DNA of 64,000 nucleotides from Candidatus Promineofilum glycogenicum (GTDB taxonomy: Bacteria; Chloroflexota; Anaerolineae; Promineifilales; Promineifilaceae), in contig JADJHJ010000014.1 of NCBI GenBank assembly GCA_016707605.1, forward strand, positions 3,801 to 67,800, given 5' to 3'. The position numbers were made by a program, and so were the translations under genes. Below are positions 27,170 through 37,029 of the stretch, one piece after another (positions within the stretch are counted from its first letter, which is position 1; every line of letters begins with the position of its first letter). The notes under the pieces are model-generated. The model had not been told where the DNA came from. It did not search any database and saw only the letters and a list, made by a program, of their open reading frames with translations.

Positions 27170-27646
27170 CTACGACGCGGCCGGCGGCTGGAGCGCCGCC
27201 CGCAGCCGGTCGATGAACGCCACCTGCGCGGCCAGTAGCTTGTCCCGCGCCTCGTCGACGCCGAACCAGCCGGCGCGGTCGATCTCCGGGTAGCGCCGCC
27301 ACGTGCCCTTGGGCCACTGGACGGCGTAGGTGTTGCTGACAATGGCCGCGGCATCGATGTCCCCCTCGACCGCCCAGGCGTGGACGATCTTGCCGCCCTT
27401 TTGCGTCACTTCGCCCAGGGGGATGAAGGCCGCGTCGGGCGCGTCGAGGCGCGTGCCGGTCTCTTCGTGGAACTCGCGCCGGGCGGCGGCCAGCGGCTCT
27501 TCGTCCGGCTCATACAACCCCTTGGGAATCGACCACACGCCGGCGTCCTTGTCCTTCCAGAACGGCCCGCCGGGGTGGGCCAGGAACAGTTCCAACTGGC
27601 CGTCACGCCGGCGATAGAGAAGGATTCCGGCGCTATGAAGGGGCAT
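27170..27646 (-). CDS. NUDIX hydrolase
   Basis: A 158-residue hydrolase of nucleoside-diphosphate-linked compounds. The Nudix box is complete: GLYEPDEEPLAAARREFHEE followed by TGT, with all metal-binding Glu residues. SAGILLYRRRDGQLELFLAH at the N-terminus and WSIPKG before the box are typical of the YfcD/MutT-like small-housecleaning group. The substrate is not predictable. It is a single gene. Confidence 0.9.
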   Translation of the reverse strand: MPLHSAGILLYRRRDGQLELFLAHPGGPFWKDKDAGVWSIPKGLYEPDEEPLAAARREFHEETGTRLDAPDAAFIPLGEVTQKGGKIVHAWAVEGDIDAAAIVSNTYAVQWPKGTWRRYPEIDRAGWFGVDEARDKLLAAQVAFIDRLRAALQPPAAS

Positions 27647-27829
27647 GATTCGACCTCTTTAGATAAGTAGACCTTGACGACGCTCGTCCAGCGCTTGCAT
27701 CTGTCGCAAAGAATGTTACCCTTTCCTTCCCCAAAAGCGATGGCCGTCCCTGTTTTCATTATGGCAGCGATGCCACGCACAAAAGTGACGCGCGCCAAAA
27801 TCACGGCGTGATAGCGAAAGGAGTATCTC

Positions 27830-28915
27830 ATGGCAAAGGAAAAGCTAACTGCGGCTGAGTGGGAGCTGGTGAAAGACGCTCCCTTGTGGGTCAACTTCGT
27901 CCTGTGGGCCGGCGACAAAAAAGGAATGGCCGGAACCGAACGGCGCGAGAAGGCGGCTCTCGAAGAGACGCTGAAGAACTATCGCACCACAAATGCCCTG
28001 ATTCGGGAGGTTCTGGCCGACGACAGCGAGCCGTCCGAGCAGCTTAAGAAGGTGTCCAAGGCTGAGGCCGAAGTTGCCCTGGGGCGCATCGCCTCGATCG
28101 TCGAAAGCAAACTAGGCGATGATGACCTGGACGCGATGAACGAGTTCTTGCTGCAGGTCGGCCGCAACGTGGCCGCCGCCGCCAGCGAGAATACGCTGGG
28201 CATGGGCGATAAGGTCAGCAAGCACGAGGGGGCGGCGCTCAAGGAACTGGAAGTCCTGTTGCGGGCGACTGACGCGCAGAAGAAGGCCCGCCGCGACAAC
28301 GCGCTGAAGGAGCAGGCGGCGACGGCGGCCGCGGCCAAACAGCAGGCCGACGCCAAGGCCACGGCCGACCAGGCCCGTAAGGATGCCGCAGCCAAGGCCG
28401 AGCAAGCCCGTAAGGACATGGAAGCCAAGGCCAAGGCCGACCAGGAAAAGAAGGAGGCCGCACAAAAGGAGCGCCTGGAGGAGGCCCGCGAGAAGGTCGA
28501 GGCCCGGCAGAAGGAAGCCGAGCAGAAGGAACGGCTGGAGGAGGCCCGCCAGAAGGTCGAGGCCCGCCAGAAGGAAGCCCAGGCCGAGCGCGAGGCCAAG
28601 GCCCGCGAGGAAGCGGCCCGCGCCGAGGCCGAAGCCAAGGCCCGCGAAGAAGCCGCTCGCGCCGAGGCCGAAAGGGTCGCCGCCGAGAAGGCCGCGGCCG
28701 AAAAGGCGGCGGCCGAGAAGCAGGCCGCGCCGCGCTTCACCGAGTTCATCGCCGAGCACACTGTCGTGGCTGGCGACAACCTGAGCTTCATCTCCCAGAA
28801 GTACTACGGCCACCAGGGCAACTTCCGCCTGATCTACGAGGCCAACAAGGATGTCATTGGCGACAACATGAGCCTCATCCGGCCGGGGCAGAAGTTGCGG
28901 ATTCCGAAGCTGTAG
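27830..28915 (+). CDS. Coiled-coil LysM protein without a signal peptide
   Basis: A 361-residue protein in three parts. Residues 1-150 form a helical domain (TAAEWELVKDAPLWVNFVLW, then VALGRIASIVESKL). Residues about 150-305 are a long charged alanine-rich coiled coil with repeated EERLEEARQKVEARQKEAE-like units resembling TolA. A C-terminal LysM domain reads HTVVAGDNLSFISQKYYGHQ ... LIRPGQKLRIP. No signal peptide or TM helix is seen, so it may be cytoplasmic like YgaU, or exported by another route. GAAAGGAG precedes the ATG, and a strong terminator follows. The function is unknown. Confidence 0.8.
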   Translation: MAKEKLTAAEWELVKDAPLWVNFVLWAGDKKGMAGTERREKAALEETLKNYRTTNALIREVLADDSEPSEQLKKVSKAEAEVALGRIASIVESKLGDDDLDAMNEFLLQVGRNVAAAASENTLGMGDKVSKHEGAALKELEVLLRATDAQKKARRDNALKEQAATAAAAKQQADAKATADQARKDAAAKAEQARKDMEAKAKADQEKKEAAQKERLEEAREKVEARQKEAEQKERLEEARQKVEARQKEAQAEREAKAREEAARAEAEAKAREEAARAEAERVAAEKAAAEKAAAEKQAAPRFTEFIAEHTVVAGDNLSFISQKYYGHQGNFRLIYEANKDVIGDNMSLIRPGQKLRIPKL

Positions 28916-28937
28916 GCCAGACACTACACTCAGGAAT

Positions 28938-28976
28938 GCGAAAGCGTCGCTACGCTTTAGGTGTAGCGACGCTTTT
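28938..28976 (+). terminator. Rho-independent terminator of the coiled-coil LysM gene
   Basis: Stem AAAGCGTCGCTAC / GTAGCGACGCTTT with a GCTTTAG-type loop and a following T-run, starting about 25 bases after the stop codon. The symmetrical A/T flanks mean it could also serve the convergent propeller gene. Confidence 0.85.
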
Positions 28977-29002
28977 CATTTGGGCCTGGCCAGAACGATG
29001 AC

Positions 29003-30555
29003 CTAACTGATTTCCAGCCTGGCGACCCTATCCTGCGCGGTGGGGACGTGGTGATAGCTGAACCATACGTCGCCTGTGGCTTCATCAACAGCCATGTGAC
29101 GAATCAGAGCCAGGGGTGTGGGCAGGGGGTATTCGATAAACGTCTCGGTGACAGGGTCAAAGCTGGCCACACGATTCGCGGCAGCGTAACCGATCCAGAC
29201 CTTATTTCTCTGTCTATCCACTTTGACAACGTATGGCTCGGCATTCTTCGTGGGTGTGGCCCATTCGGTGAAGGTCTCACTATTCGGATTGAACATGGCC
29301 AAACGCCCGCCCGAAAACTCAGGAATCCATAGATTGCCGGCCGCGTCAAAATCAAAACGGCGCGGGCCGCTGGTCGATTCGGGCAACTCATAGTGAACCA
29401 CTTCGCCCGTTGGCGGCTCCAGCTTATAGATGCGATTCCAGTTCAAGTCCGACCCCCAGACCACGTCATTAGCGTCAACGCGCAGGTCGTAAGAGATGGG
29501 CAGCCCCGTTAAATTCGACGTATTGTTATCGGGAATATCGAACCTCTGAATTGACCCATCCTGGGCATCAATGCGTACCACCTGGCCGGGGTTGGCCTTG
29601 AAATGCCCATTGGCCCAGGCGTTGCCGTCGGAGTCGATGGCGATGCTGTGGGCGTACATGCCTATAGAATTAGCACATACATGTCATCGCTGAACATGCC
29701 GGTCACGATCACCTGTCCGTTGGCATCCAGCACCAGGTCATGCGGGCCAACGCCGGGAAAATCATACTCGGTAAGGCGCATCGCTTGCGCTGCGGCCGAA
29801 ATGGGCAGCGGTTGCGGCGGGGTCGCCTCGTCGGTCAAATACTCCGCCAGCCAGGCCGCCGTCCGGGGTATGTCCATCGGCCCGATGATGGGAAACTCGC
29901 TGCGCGGCCCATAGTAGCCGTGCATCTTTTTGATCGAGGTTTCCCACTGGCTTGACGTGGGCCAGCCGTTGTAGGCCTGGCGGGGCCAGCCCAACTGATG
30001 ACAGCCCTGGCAATCGAGAATGAATTGACGCGTCTCATCCCCATCGGGCAGCAGGCTCAGCCACTCCGCCCCGCTGACTTGCGCGGCGATGTCGGCATCG
30101 GGAGTCAGTTTAAACGGGATACTCTGTGGCGAGGATGGCTCCGTTTCAACGATCTCTGTCAGCGACCTTGCATAACCAAACCCACGCGCGGAGACAGAAT
30201 ACCGCCCGGCCGGGAGGTCGGTGAATTGATAGTCGCCCTCTTCATTAGACAAGACGGTGATGACCATCCCTTTGTTGTTTCGCGCCTGGACGAAGGCGTG
30301 GGGTATCGGCGCGTTGGTGTCGTTGGCGGTGATTTGGCCGGTGATGCTAACGATTTCATTTGCCAGCATGGACGTCGTCGTGGGGGTTTCTGTTTTGGTT
30401 ATAGTCTCAGGGATTTCTGCCTGTTCTTGCGCTTCCGATCCGACCGTTGCCATAGGCGTCTCAGTTTCGCTGGTGGTATTTGTTTGTGGCGTAGTCGCGC
30501 AGGCAGTGAGGGCTAGGAAAAGAAACAAAGCAATGGCGCGTTTGATAACAGGCAT
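29003..30555 (-). CDS. Lipoprotein with CarboxypepD-reg, heme-c motif and Vgb-like beta-propeller (one frameshift)
   Basis: Parts in order: lipobox ALTAC (residue 20), Thr/Glu-rich linker, carboxypeptidase-regulatory-like beta-sandwich (SITGQITANDTNAPIPHAFV ... DLPAGRYSVSARGFG, about 70-150), a region with one heme-c site CQGCH (183-187), then a six-bladed propeller like virginiamycin B lyase (GPHDLVLDANGQVIVTG, DLRVDANDVVWGSDLNWNRI, RFDFDAAGNLWIPEFSGG, HMAVDEATGDVWFSYHH). The frame breaks at 29660; adding one A gives LNSIGMYAHSIAIDSDG and joins the halves. I read one gene of about 517 residues. It is probably an extracellular redox or binding protein; the propeller lacks evidence for real streptogramin lyase activity. 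GGGAGG precedes the ATG. Confidence 0.78.
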
Positions 30556-30649
30556 CAATCCCTCCCGAGAATTTCTTCAAATTGTAAGGAACGCACTTGC
30601 TGTGTCAATCTGATGGGAGGCCTTTATTTCAGCCATTCTCATCCAAATA

Positions 30650-30683
30650 CAAAAACGTCCCCACTGTTTTCGTCAGGGACGTC
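30650..30683 (-). terminator. Terminator of the YafQ toxin-antitoxin operon
   Basis: Minus-strand stem ACGTCCC / GGGACGT around a 14-base loop, followed by TTTTTG, about 30 bases past the toxin stop. The stem is short but the U-tract is in the correct orientation. Confidence 0.6.
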
Positions 30684-30712
30684 TTCTATCTATTAAATCT
30701 AAATATTGCCAA

Positions 30713-30997
30713 TCAATATACTTCGTCGTGCGTGCCGATGTCGAGCAAGATAATGACCTCTTCTTTAGTATGAGGATCAACCTCAAAAGCAAATACAATT
30801 CGGCAATCATACCCACAAGAACAAGCCCACAAGCCGGTCAACACACCGCTGAGCTTATGGGCTCCTAACTTAGGCGCGAACGCGTCGGCTTCCATCTGCT
30901 TGAGAGCCGCATCGATGTGTTTTCTCAATACTGGCTCATGCTTGGTAAACTTGCGATAGGCTCTTTTGAATTTTGGAGTGAGGACGAGCTTTTTCAT
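30713..30997 (-). CDS. yafQ: YafQ-family (RelE superfamily) mRNA interferase toxin
   Basis: A 94-residue basic toxin: KKLVLTPKFKRAYRKFTKHE, LGAHKLSGVLTGLWACSCG, DCRIVFAF and the C-terminal IILLDIGTHDEVY. The penultimate His and the Asp/His pattern match the YafQ active site. It would cleave mRNA on the ribosome. It overlaps the antitoxin gene by four bases (ATGA) and is cotranscribed with it. Confidence 0.9.
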   Translation of the reverse strand: MKKLVLTPKFKRAYRKFTKHEPVLRKHIDAALKQMEADAFAPKLGAHKLSGVLTGLWACSCGYDCRIVFAFEVDPHTKEEVIILLDIGTHDEVY

Positions 30998-31215
30998 TCC
31001 TCATCCATAGCCGCCTGATGCAACTCATCCAGGGCGTCTTCTACTCCCCTGGCCCGCAATTTACCGGCGCGGAACTCGGCTAAAGATTCCTCGGCGTCCA
31101 TTGCCATCTCGTTGCGACGTGCCTCGATCTGACGACTTTGCAAGATATCGAGCAGCATCGCACGTTGATCCAGTGTCAATTGCATGGCGGCATCTATGGC
31201 TTGGTCAAGCGTCAT
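30994..31215 (-). CDS. Antitoxin partner of YafQ-like toxin
   Basis: A 73-residue acidic protein directly upstream of, and overlapping, the toxin gene. The N-terminal helix (LDQAIDAAMQLTLDQRAMLL) resembles addiction-module antitoxins of the RelB/DinJ or vapB-like group. The rest (AMDAEESLAEFRAGKLRARG ... ELHQAAMDEE) is charged and probably disordered until toxin binding. Function is assigned mainly by position. Confidence 0.75.
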   Translation of the reverse strand: MTLDQAIDAAMQLTLDQRAMLLDILQSRQIEARRNEMAMDAEESLAEFRAGKLRARGVEDALDELHQAAMDEE

Positions 31216-31553
31216 GTTTCACCTCGTTACTCTATACTTGCGGCATCTACTTTAAGGCACGCGTGGTAGCGGAGTGGAACGCACCCAATTTACATCCCCC
31301 TATTGTAAGGAAAGCTTGCCATTATCCTGTTGAGCCAATTGCTGTAAGGAATAGACCCTTTTCCCATCGTCTCTTTTGAATGGAATCCACTCCGGTGCAG
31401 TATCAAAGCTGAATTCTATTAGGTCATATGATTTTCGATGAAGCATTATAGCTCATCAGTACTCGAACCACTAGACGCTTGAGCAGTGAGGGATTACAGA
31501 AGATGTACTTGGTTGATTATCCGAACCTGAGTACATCATGCTCCGATAGAACG
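31216..31553. other. Non-coding interval with one inverted repeat
   Basis: No convincing gene is seen between the antitoxin start and the lon terminator. The base composition is more AT-rich than the neighbours. At 31502-31538 there is an inverted repeat GATGTACTTGGTT / AACCTGAGTACATC with a short loop, which could be an operator or part of a small RNA. The antitoxin promoter should lie just after 31216 on the minus strand. Confidence 0.4.
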
Positions 31554-31588
31554 AAAAAGCGCCGCCACCTGATAGGGTAGCAGCGCTC
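31554..31588 (-). terminator. Rho-independent terminator of lon
   Basis: Minus-strand stem AGCGCTGCTACC / GGTGGCGGCGCT with a 5-6 base loop and a TTTTT tail, about 50 bases past the lon stop. Confidence 0.85.
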
Positions 31589-31637
31589 GTTTCGCCCGCT
31601 TAGAACTAATCGTTTGCCGCAGTCCTACCCACAAGGC

Positions 31638-34049
<2,412 letters not shown>

Positions 34050-34121
34050 CTAGGTGTCCTCTGCCGCCGCCTCGTAAGGAATAATCCGCAGATTTAGTAG
34101 ATTGGGCAGATTATTCGGAAA

Positions 34122-34163
34122 GCTCCCACCGGATGCGTGTCATTGCGACACGCCGGCGGGAGC
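34122..34163. other. Strong hairpin in the lon 5' leader
   Basis: Arms GCTCCCACCGG..CGTGTC and GACACGCCGGCGGGAGC with loop ATTGC; one A.C mismatch and a two-base bulge. It lies between the putative lon promoter and ATG, about 70 bases before the start. It may be another palindromic repeat, a thermosensor-like structure or a stability element. No T-run follows on either strand, so a terminator is unlikely. Confidence 0.6.
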
Positions 34164-34182
34164 AGATAGGCTGCGACAGTGG

Positions 34183-34188
34183 GCATTA
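34183..34188 (-). promoter_or_regulatory. Possible -10 element of the lon promoter
   Basis: A consensus TATAAT on the minus strand in the gap upstream of lon. The matching -35 region is poor (CACAAC at 16 bp), so this is tentative. Confidence 0.35.
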
Positions 34189-34237
34189 TACGCGGCGCAG
34201 ATATGCGTTGTGATAGAGGGGTATCAGAGAAATATAA

Positions 34238-34314
34238 GAAAGAAGGGGCCAGGTTCAGGAGCCAGGGGCAGGGAAGAGGCTCTTCCCGGCCCCTAACCTG
34301 GCCCCTTTCTTCTA
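34238..34314. repeat. Palindromic repeat family M
   Basis: Long imperfect inverted repeat: AGAAAGAAGGGGCCAGGTTC ... GGGAAGAGG pairs with CTCTTCCCGGCCCCTAACCT-GGCCCCTTTCTTCT. It overlaps the cysE stop codon by a few bases and on the minus strand could terminate cysE. Confidence 0.8.
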
Positions 34315-35040
34315 GATGTGCGCCGCATAGCTATCCTCCCCGTCCAGCATCCCCTCCCACTGCTCGCTGCGCTGGGTGGCCAGCTCTTGCTCGACGGCGC
34401 GCAGGCGGGTGCTCAACTCGGCCAGCATCTCCATCGTGATGTCGGGGGTGATGTTGTGGTGCAGGTCCATATCTTCGTGGCCGGGGAGCGACGGCAGGGT
34501 GGGCAGCGGCGCCGGCGGCTGGACGGCGCTGCGCGGCCGGGCGCGGCCGGGCACGCCGACGACCACCGAGCCGGGCGGCACGTCCTTGACGACGACGGCG
34601 TTGGAGCCGATGCGCGAGTGCGCGCCGATGCGGATGGGGCCGAGGATTTGCGCCCCCGCGCCGACGACGACGTGGTCTTCCAGCGTCGGGTGGCGCTTGG
34701 CCTTGATCAGGTCCACGCCGCCCAGGGTCACGTTGTGGTAGAGCAGGACGTTGTCGCCGATCTCGGCCGTCTCGCCGATGACCGTGCCCATGCCGTGGTC
34801 GATGACCAGGCAGCGGCCGATGCGCGCGCCGGGGTGGATTTCGATGCCGGTGAAGAAGCGGCCGAACTGCGACACCATGCGCCCCAGGAAGTAGAGCCGC
34901 CGCCGCCACAACCGGTGGGCCAGGCGGTGGAACCACAGGGCGTGCAGGCCGGGGTAGGCCAGCAGAATCTCCAGCCGCGACCGCGCCGCCGGGTCGTTGT
35001 CCATGAACGCCTGTATGTCGCGCCGCAGTGTCGTGAACAT
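34312..35040 (-). CDS. cysE: Serine O-acetyltransferase
   Basis: A 242-residue enzyme making O-acetylserine for cysteine synthesis. It has an N-terminal helical domain (LRRDIQAFMDNDPAARSRLE) and left-handed beta-helix hexapeptides: GIEIHPGARIGRCLVIDHGM, GTVIGETAEIGDNVLLYHNV, GGVDLIKAKRHPTLEDHVVV. The catalytic His/Asp pair is in VIDHGM. The C-terminal about 70 residues (PPAPLPTLPSLPGHEDMDLH...) extend beyond the usual end and include a predicted coiled coil; this tail may replace the usual CysK-binding tip. It is directly downstream of cysK on the same strand, with a palindromic repeat between. Confidence 0.93.
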   Translation of the reverse strand: MFTTLRRDIQAFMDNDPAARSRLEILLAYPGLHALWFHRLAHRLWRRRLYFLGRMVSQFGRFFTGIEIHPGARIGRCLVIDHGMGTVIGETAEIGDNVLLYHNVTLGGVDLIKAKRHPTLEDHVVVGAGAQILGPIRIGAHSRIGSNAVVVKDVPPGSVVVGVPGRARPRSAVQPPAPLPTLPSLPGHEDMDLHHNITPDITMEMLAELSTRLRAVEQELATQRSEQWEGMLDGEDSYAAHI

Positions 35041-35060
35041 GGTTCTTGCCTCGGAATATT

Positions 35061-35141
35061 GATCCGCAGATTGGGCAGATTCGGCAGATTTAGGTGCAAA
35101 GCTCTTCTGGCAATCTGCCTAATCTGCCCAATCTGCGGATC
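35061..35141. repeat. Palindromic repeat family F
   Basis: Near-perfect 30-bp arms (35061-35090, 35112-35141) of the type GATCCGCAGATTGGGCAGAT / ATCTGCCCAATCTGCGGATC. A shorter relative, AATCCGCAGATTTAGTAGAT, is at 34083-34116 just upstream of lon. It lies between cysK and cysE. Confidence 0.88.
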
Positions 35142-35148
35142 ATTCCTC

Positions 35149-36084
35149 TTAACCTTCTCGCAAGTCAGCGTAGAGGACGGTGCTCAAGTAGCGCTCGCCG
35201 TTCGACGGGATGACGACGACGATGAGCTTGCCGGCGTTCTCTGGCCGCTGGGCCACCTGCCGCGCGGCGTGGACGGCCGCGCCGGAGGAGATGCCCACCA
35301 GAATCCCCTCTTCGACGCCGACGCGCCGGGCCATGCTGATGGCCTCGTCGTTGGTCACGCGGATGACCTCATCCATGATGCCCGTGTTCAGCACCGCCGG
35401 CACAAAGCCCGCGCCGATGCCCTGAATCTTGTGCGCCCCCGGCTGGCCACCGGACAGCACCGGCGAGTCGGCCGGCTCGACGGCGATGGCCTGGAACGAC
35501 GGCTTGCGCGCCTTGATGACCTCGGCCACGCCGGTGATCGTCCCACCTGTGCCCACCCCGGCGATGAGGATGTCCACCTGGCCGTCGGTGTCGCGCCAGA
35601 TCTCCTCGGCCGTCGTGTGGCGGTGGATCTCCGGGTTGGCCGGGTTCTGGAACTGCTGGGGGATGAAGTAGCGCGAGTCGGCGGCGGCCATCTCCTCGGC
35701 TTTGGCGATGGCGGCGCGCATCCCCTGCGCGCCGGGGGTCAGCACCAGTTCCGCGCCATAGGCCCGCAGCAGCAGGCGGCGCTCCATGCTCATCGTGTCG
35801 GGCATGATCAGCGTCAGCGGGTAGCCCTTGGCGGCGCAGACGAAGGCCAGGGCGATGCCGGTGTTGCCGCTGGTCGGCTCCAGGATGATCGTGTCGGGGC
35901 CGAGGCGGCCGTCGCGCTCGGCGGCCTCGATCATGCTGACGCCGATGCGGTCCTTGACGCTCGACGCCGGGTTGAAGAACTCCAGCTTGGCCACCACCTG
36001 GCCCGCCGCGCCGTCGGTCACGCGGTTCAATTGCACCAACGGCGTGTTGCCGATGAGTTCGGTTACATTCGAAGCAATTCGCAT
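35149..36084 (-). CDS. cysK: Cysteine synthase A (O-acetylserine sulfhydrylase)
   Basis: A 311-residue PLP enzyme that makes cysteine from O-acetylserine and sulfide. The PLP Lys is in NPASSVKDRIGVSMI; other family motifs are EPTSGNTGIALAFVCAAKGY, the phosphate loop GVGTGGTITGVAEVIK and GISSGAAVHAA. Full length for the family. AAGGAGAG precedes the ATG. It is the first gene of the cysK-cysE pair; their close spacing fits the cysteine synthase complex. Confidence 0.96.
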   Translation of the reverse strand: MRIASNVTELIGNTPLVQLNRVTDGAAGQVVAKLEFFNPASSVKDRIGVSMIEAAERDGRLGPDTIILEPTSGNTGIALAFVCAAKGYPLTLIMPDTMSMERRLLLRAYGAELVLTPGAQGMRAAIAKAEEMAAADSRYFIPQQFQNPANPEIHRHTTAEEIWRDTDGQVDILIAGVGTGGTITGVAEVIKARKPSFQAIAVEPADSPVLSGGQPGAHKIQGIGAGFVPAVLNTGIMDEVIRVTNDEAISMARRVGVEEGILVGISSGAAVHAARQVAQRPENAGKLIVVVIPSNGERYLSTVLYADLREG

Positions 36085-36110
36085 GATGAATTCTCTCCTT
36101 GCATGGGGTT

Positions 36111-36182
36111 AAGAGGGACGCGGAGGAAGAAATAGCATTTCTTCCTCCGCGTTTCTCCGCTTCTCTCCGCGTCCCTCTTCAT
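36111..36182. repeat. Palindromic repeat family I
   Basis: Arms AAGAGGGACGCGGAGGAAGA and TCTTCCTCCGCG...CGCGTCCCTCTT form a long inverted repeat with an internal duplication of CTCCGC. It lies in the gap between the AlkD-like gene and cysK. Confidence 0.85.
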
Positions 36183-36242
36183 GACTCTCAACCGAGAGTC
36201 TAGCGCAATATCGGCCGGGGACACCACGTGTTTTGGCGTTCC

Positions 36243-36935
36243 TTAACCTGTCCGGGCCGCCAGGCGAGTCTGCACCGCTTCGCTGGTCAACTCGCGCCGG
36301 GCGTCGCGGCCGTTCCAGCGCGCTGCCGGCGACGGCTGGGCGATGAGCCGTTCGGCCGCGGCAATGGCCGCCACGTTCAGCGCCGCATTGCGCTTGCCGA
36401 TGTCGCGCAACGCCCAGTTGATCGCCTTTTTGACGAAGTTGCGCCCGTCGGCCGCCTCGCGCTCGATGATGGGCAGGCAGGCCAGCAGCGCCGCGTCGCT
36501 CGTCTTCTGGTCGCGGTGGGCCAGGTCGGCCATCAGCACGAAGCCGGCGCGCTTGACGAACTCCTCCGGCCGGGCGCTCCACGCCAGCGCCTTGGCGTAG
36601 GCGAAGGGCGTGTGGGCGAACAGGTTGCCGCAGGCCTGATCGCACACCTCCCAACTGTCGAAGTCGGCCGCCCAGGTCTCCATCTGCGCCTCGTCCACCC
36701 ACTGTGGCCGGTCGACCATCGTCGCCAGCACGCGCGTCTCGCGGCTGGGGTAGGCCCACAGGCGCAGCGCCAGATCATGGTCGCGCCCCGCCTCTTTGGC
36801 CAGCGCCCGCAGAATGGGAACCTTGACGCCGAACACCTCCGCGCCAACGATGCCGTAGCGGGCCATGCCGGCCACGGCGTCGGCGTCGCGCCCGGCGCGC
36901 AGGCGGTCGAGTATCTCATCATAGGTCAATGCCAT
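36243..36935 (-). CDS. AlkD-like DNA alkylation-repair DNA glycosylase
   Basis: A 230-residue HEAT-like repeat protein of the AlkD/AlkC family, which excises bulky or cationic N3/N7-alkylpurines. Visible: VGMARYGI-like start (GMARYGIVGAEVFGVKVPIL), SRETRVLATMVDRPQWVDEA, WAADFDSWEVCDQACGNLF and FVKKAINWALRDIGKRNAAL, with the conserved Trp and Asp around the DNA cleft. The start MALTYDEILDRL matches the family; a longer frame adds 13 unrelated residues. It is monocistronic. Confidence 0.88.
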   Translation of the reverse strand: MALTYDEILDRLRAGRDADAVAGMARYGIVGAEVFGVKVPILRALAKEAGRDHDLALRLWAYPSRETRVLATMVDRPQWVDEAQMETWAADFDSWEVCDQACGNLFAHTPFAYAKALAWSARPEEFVKRAGFVLMADLAHRDQKTSDAALLACLPIIEREAADGRNFVKKAINWALRDIGKRNAALNVAAIAAAERLIAQPSPAARWNGRDARRELTSEAVQTRLAARTG

Positions 36936-37029
36936 TGCCGTTTTCTCCGTTTGGGCGGACAATTCGCCCAGCATCTAACCGGGATTCTACGGGGGAGAAC
37001 GGCAGGATGAAAGGGGTTGTGGGAACCAA

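Noticed and set aside
29003..29659. Separate streptogramin lyase gene
   Set aside because: The frame starts mid-propeller and joins the upstream frame by one base, so it is better read as the second half of one lipoprotein.
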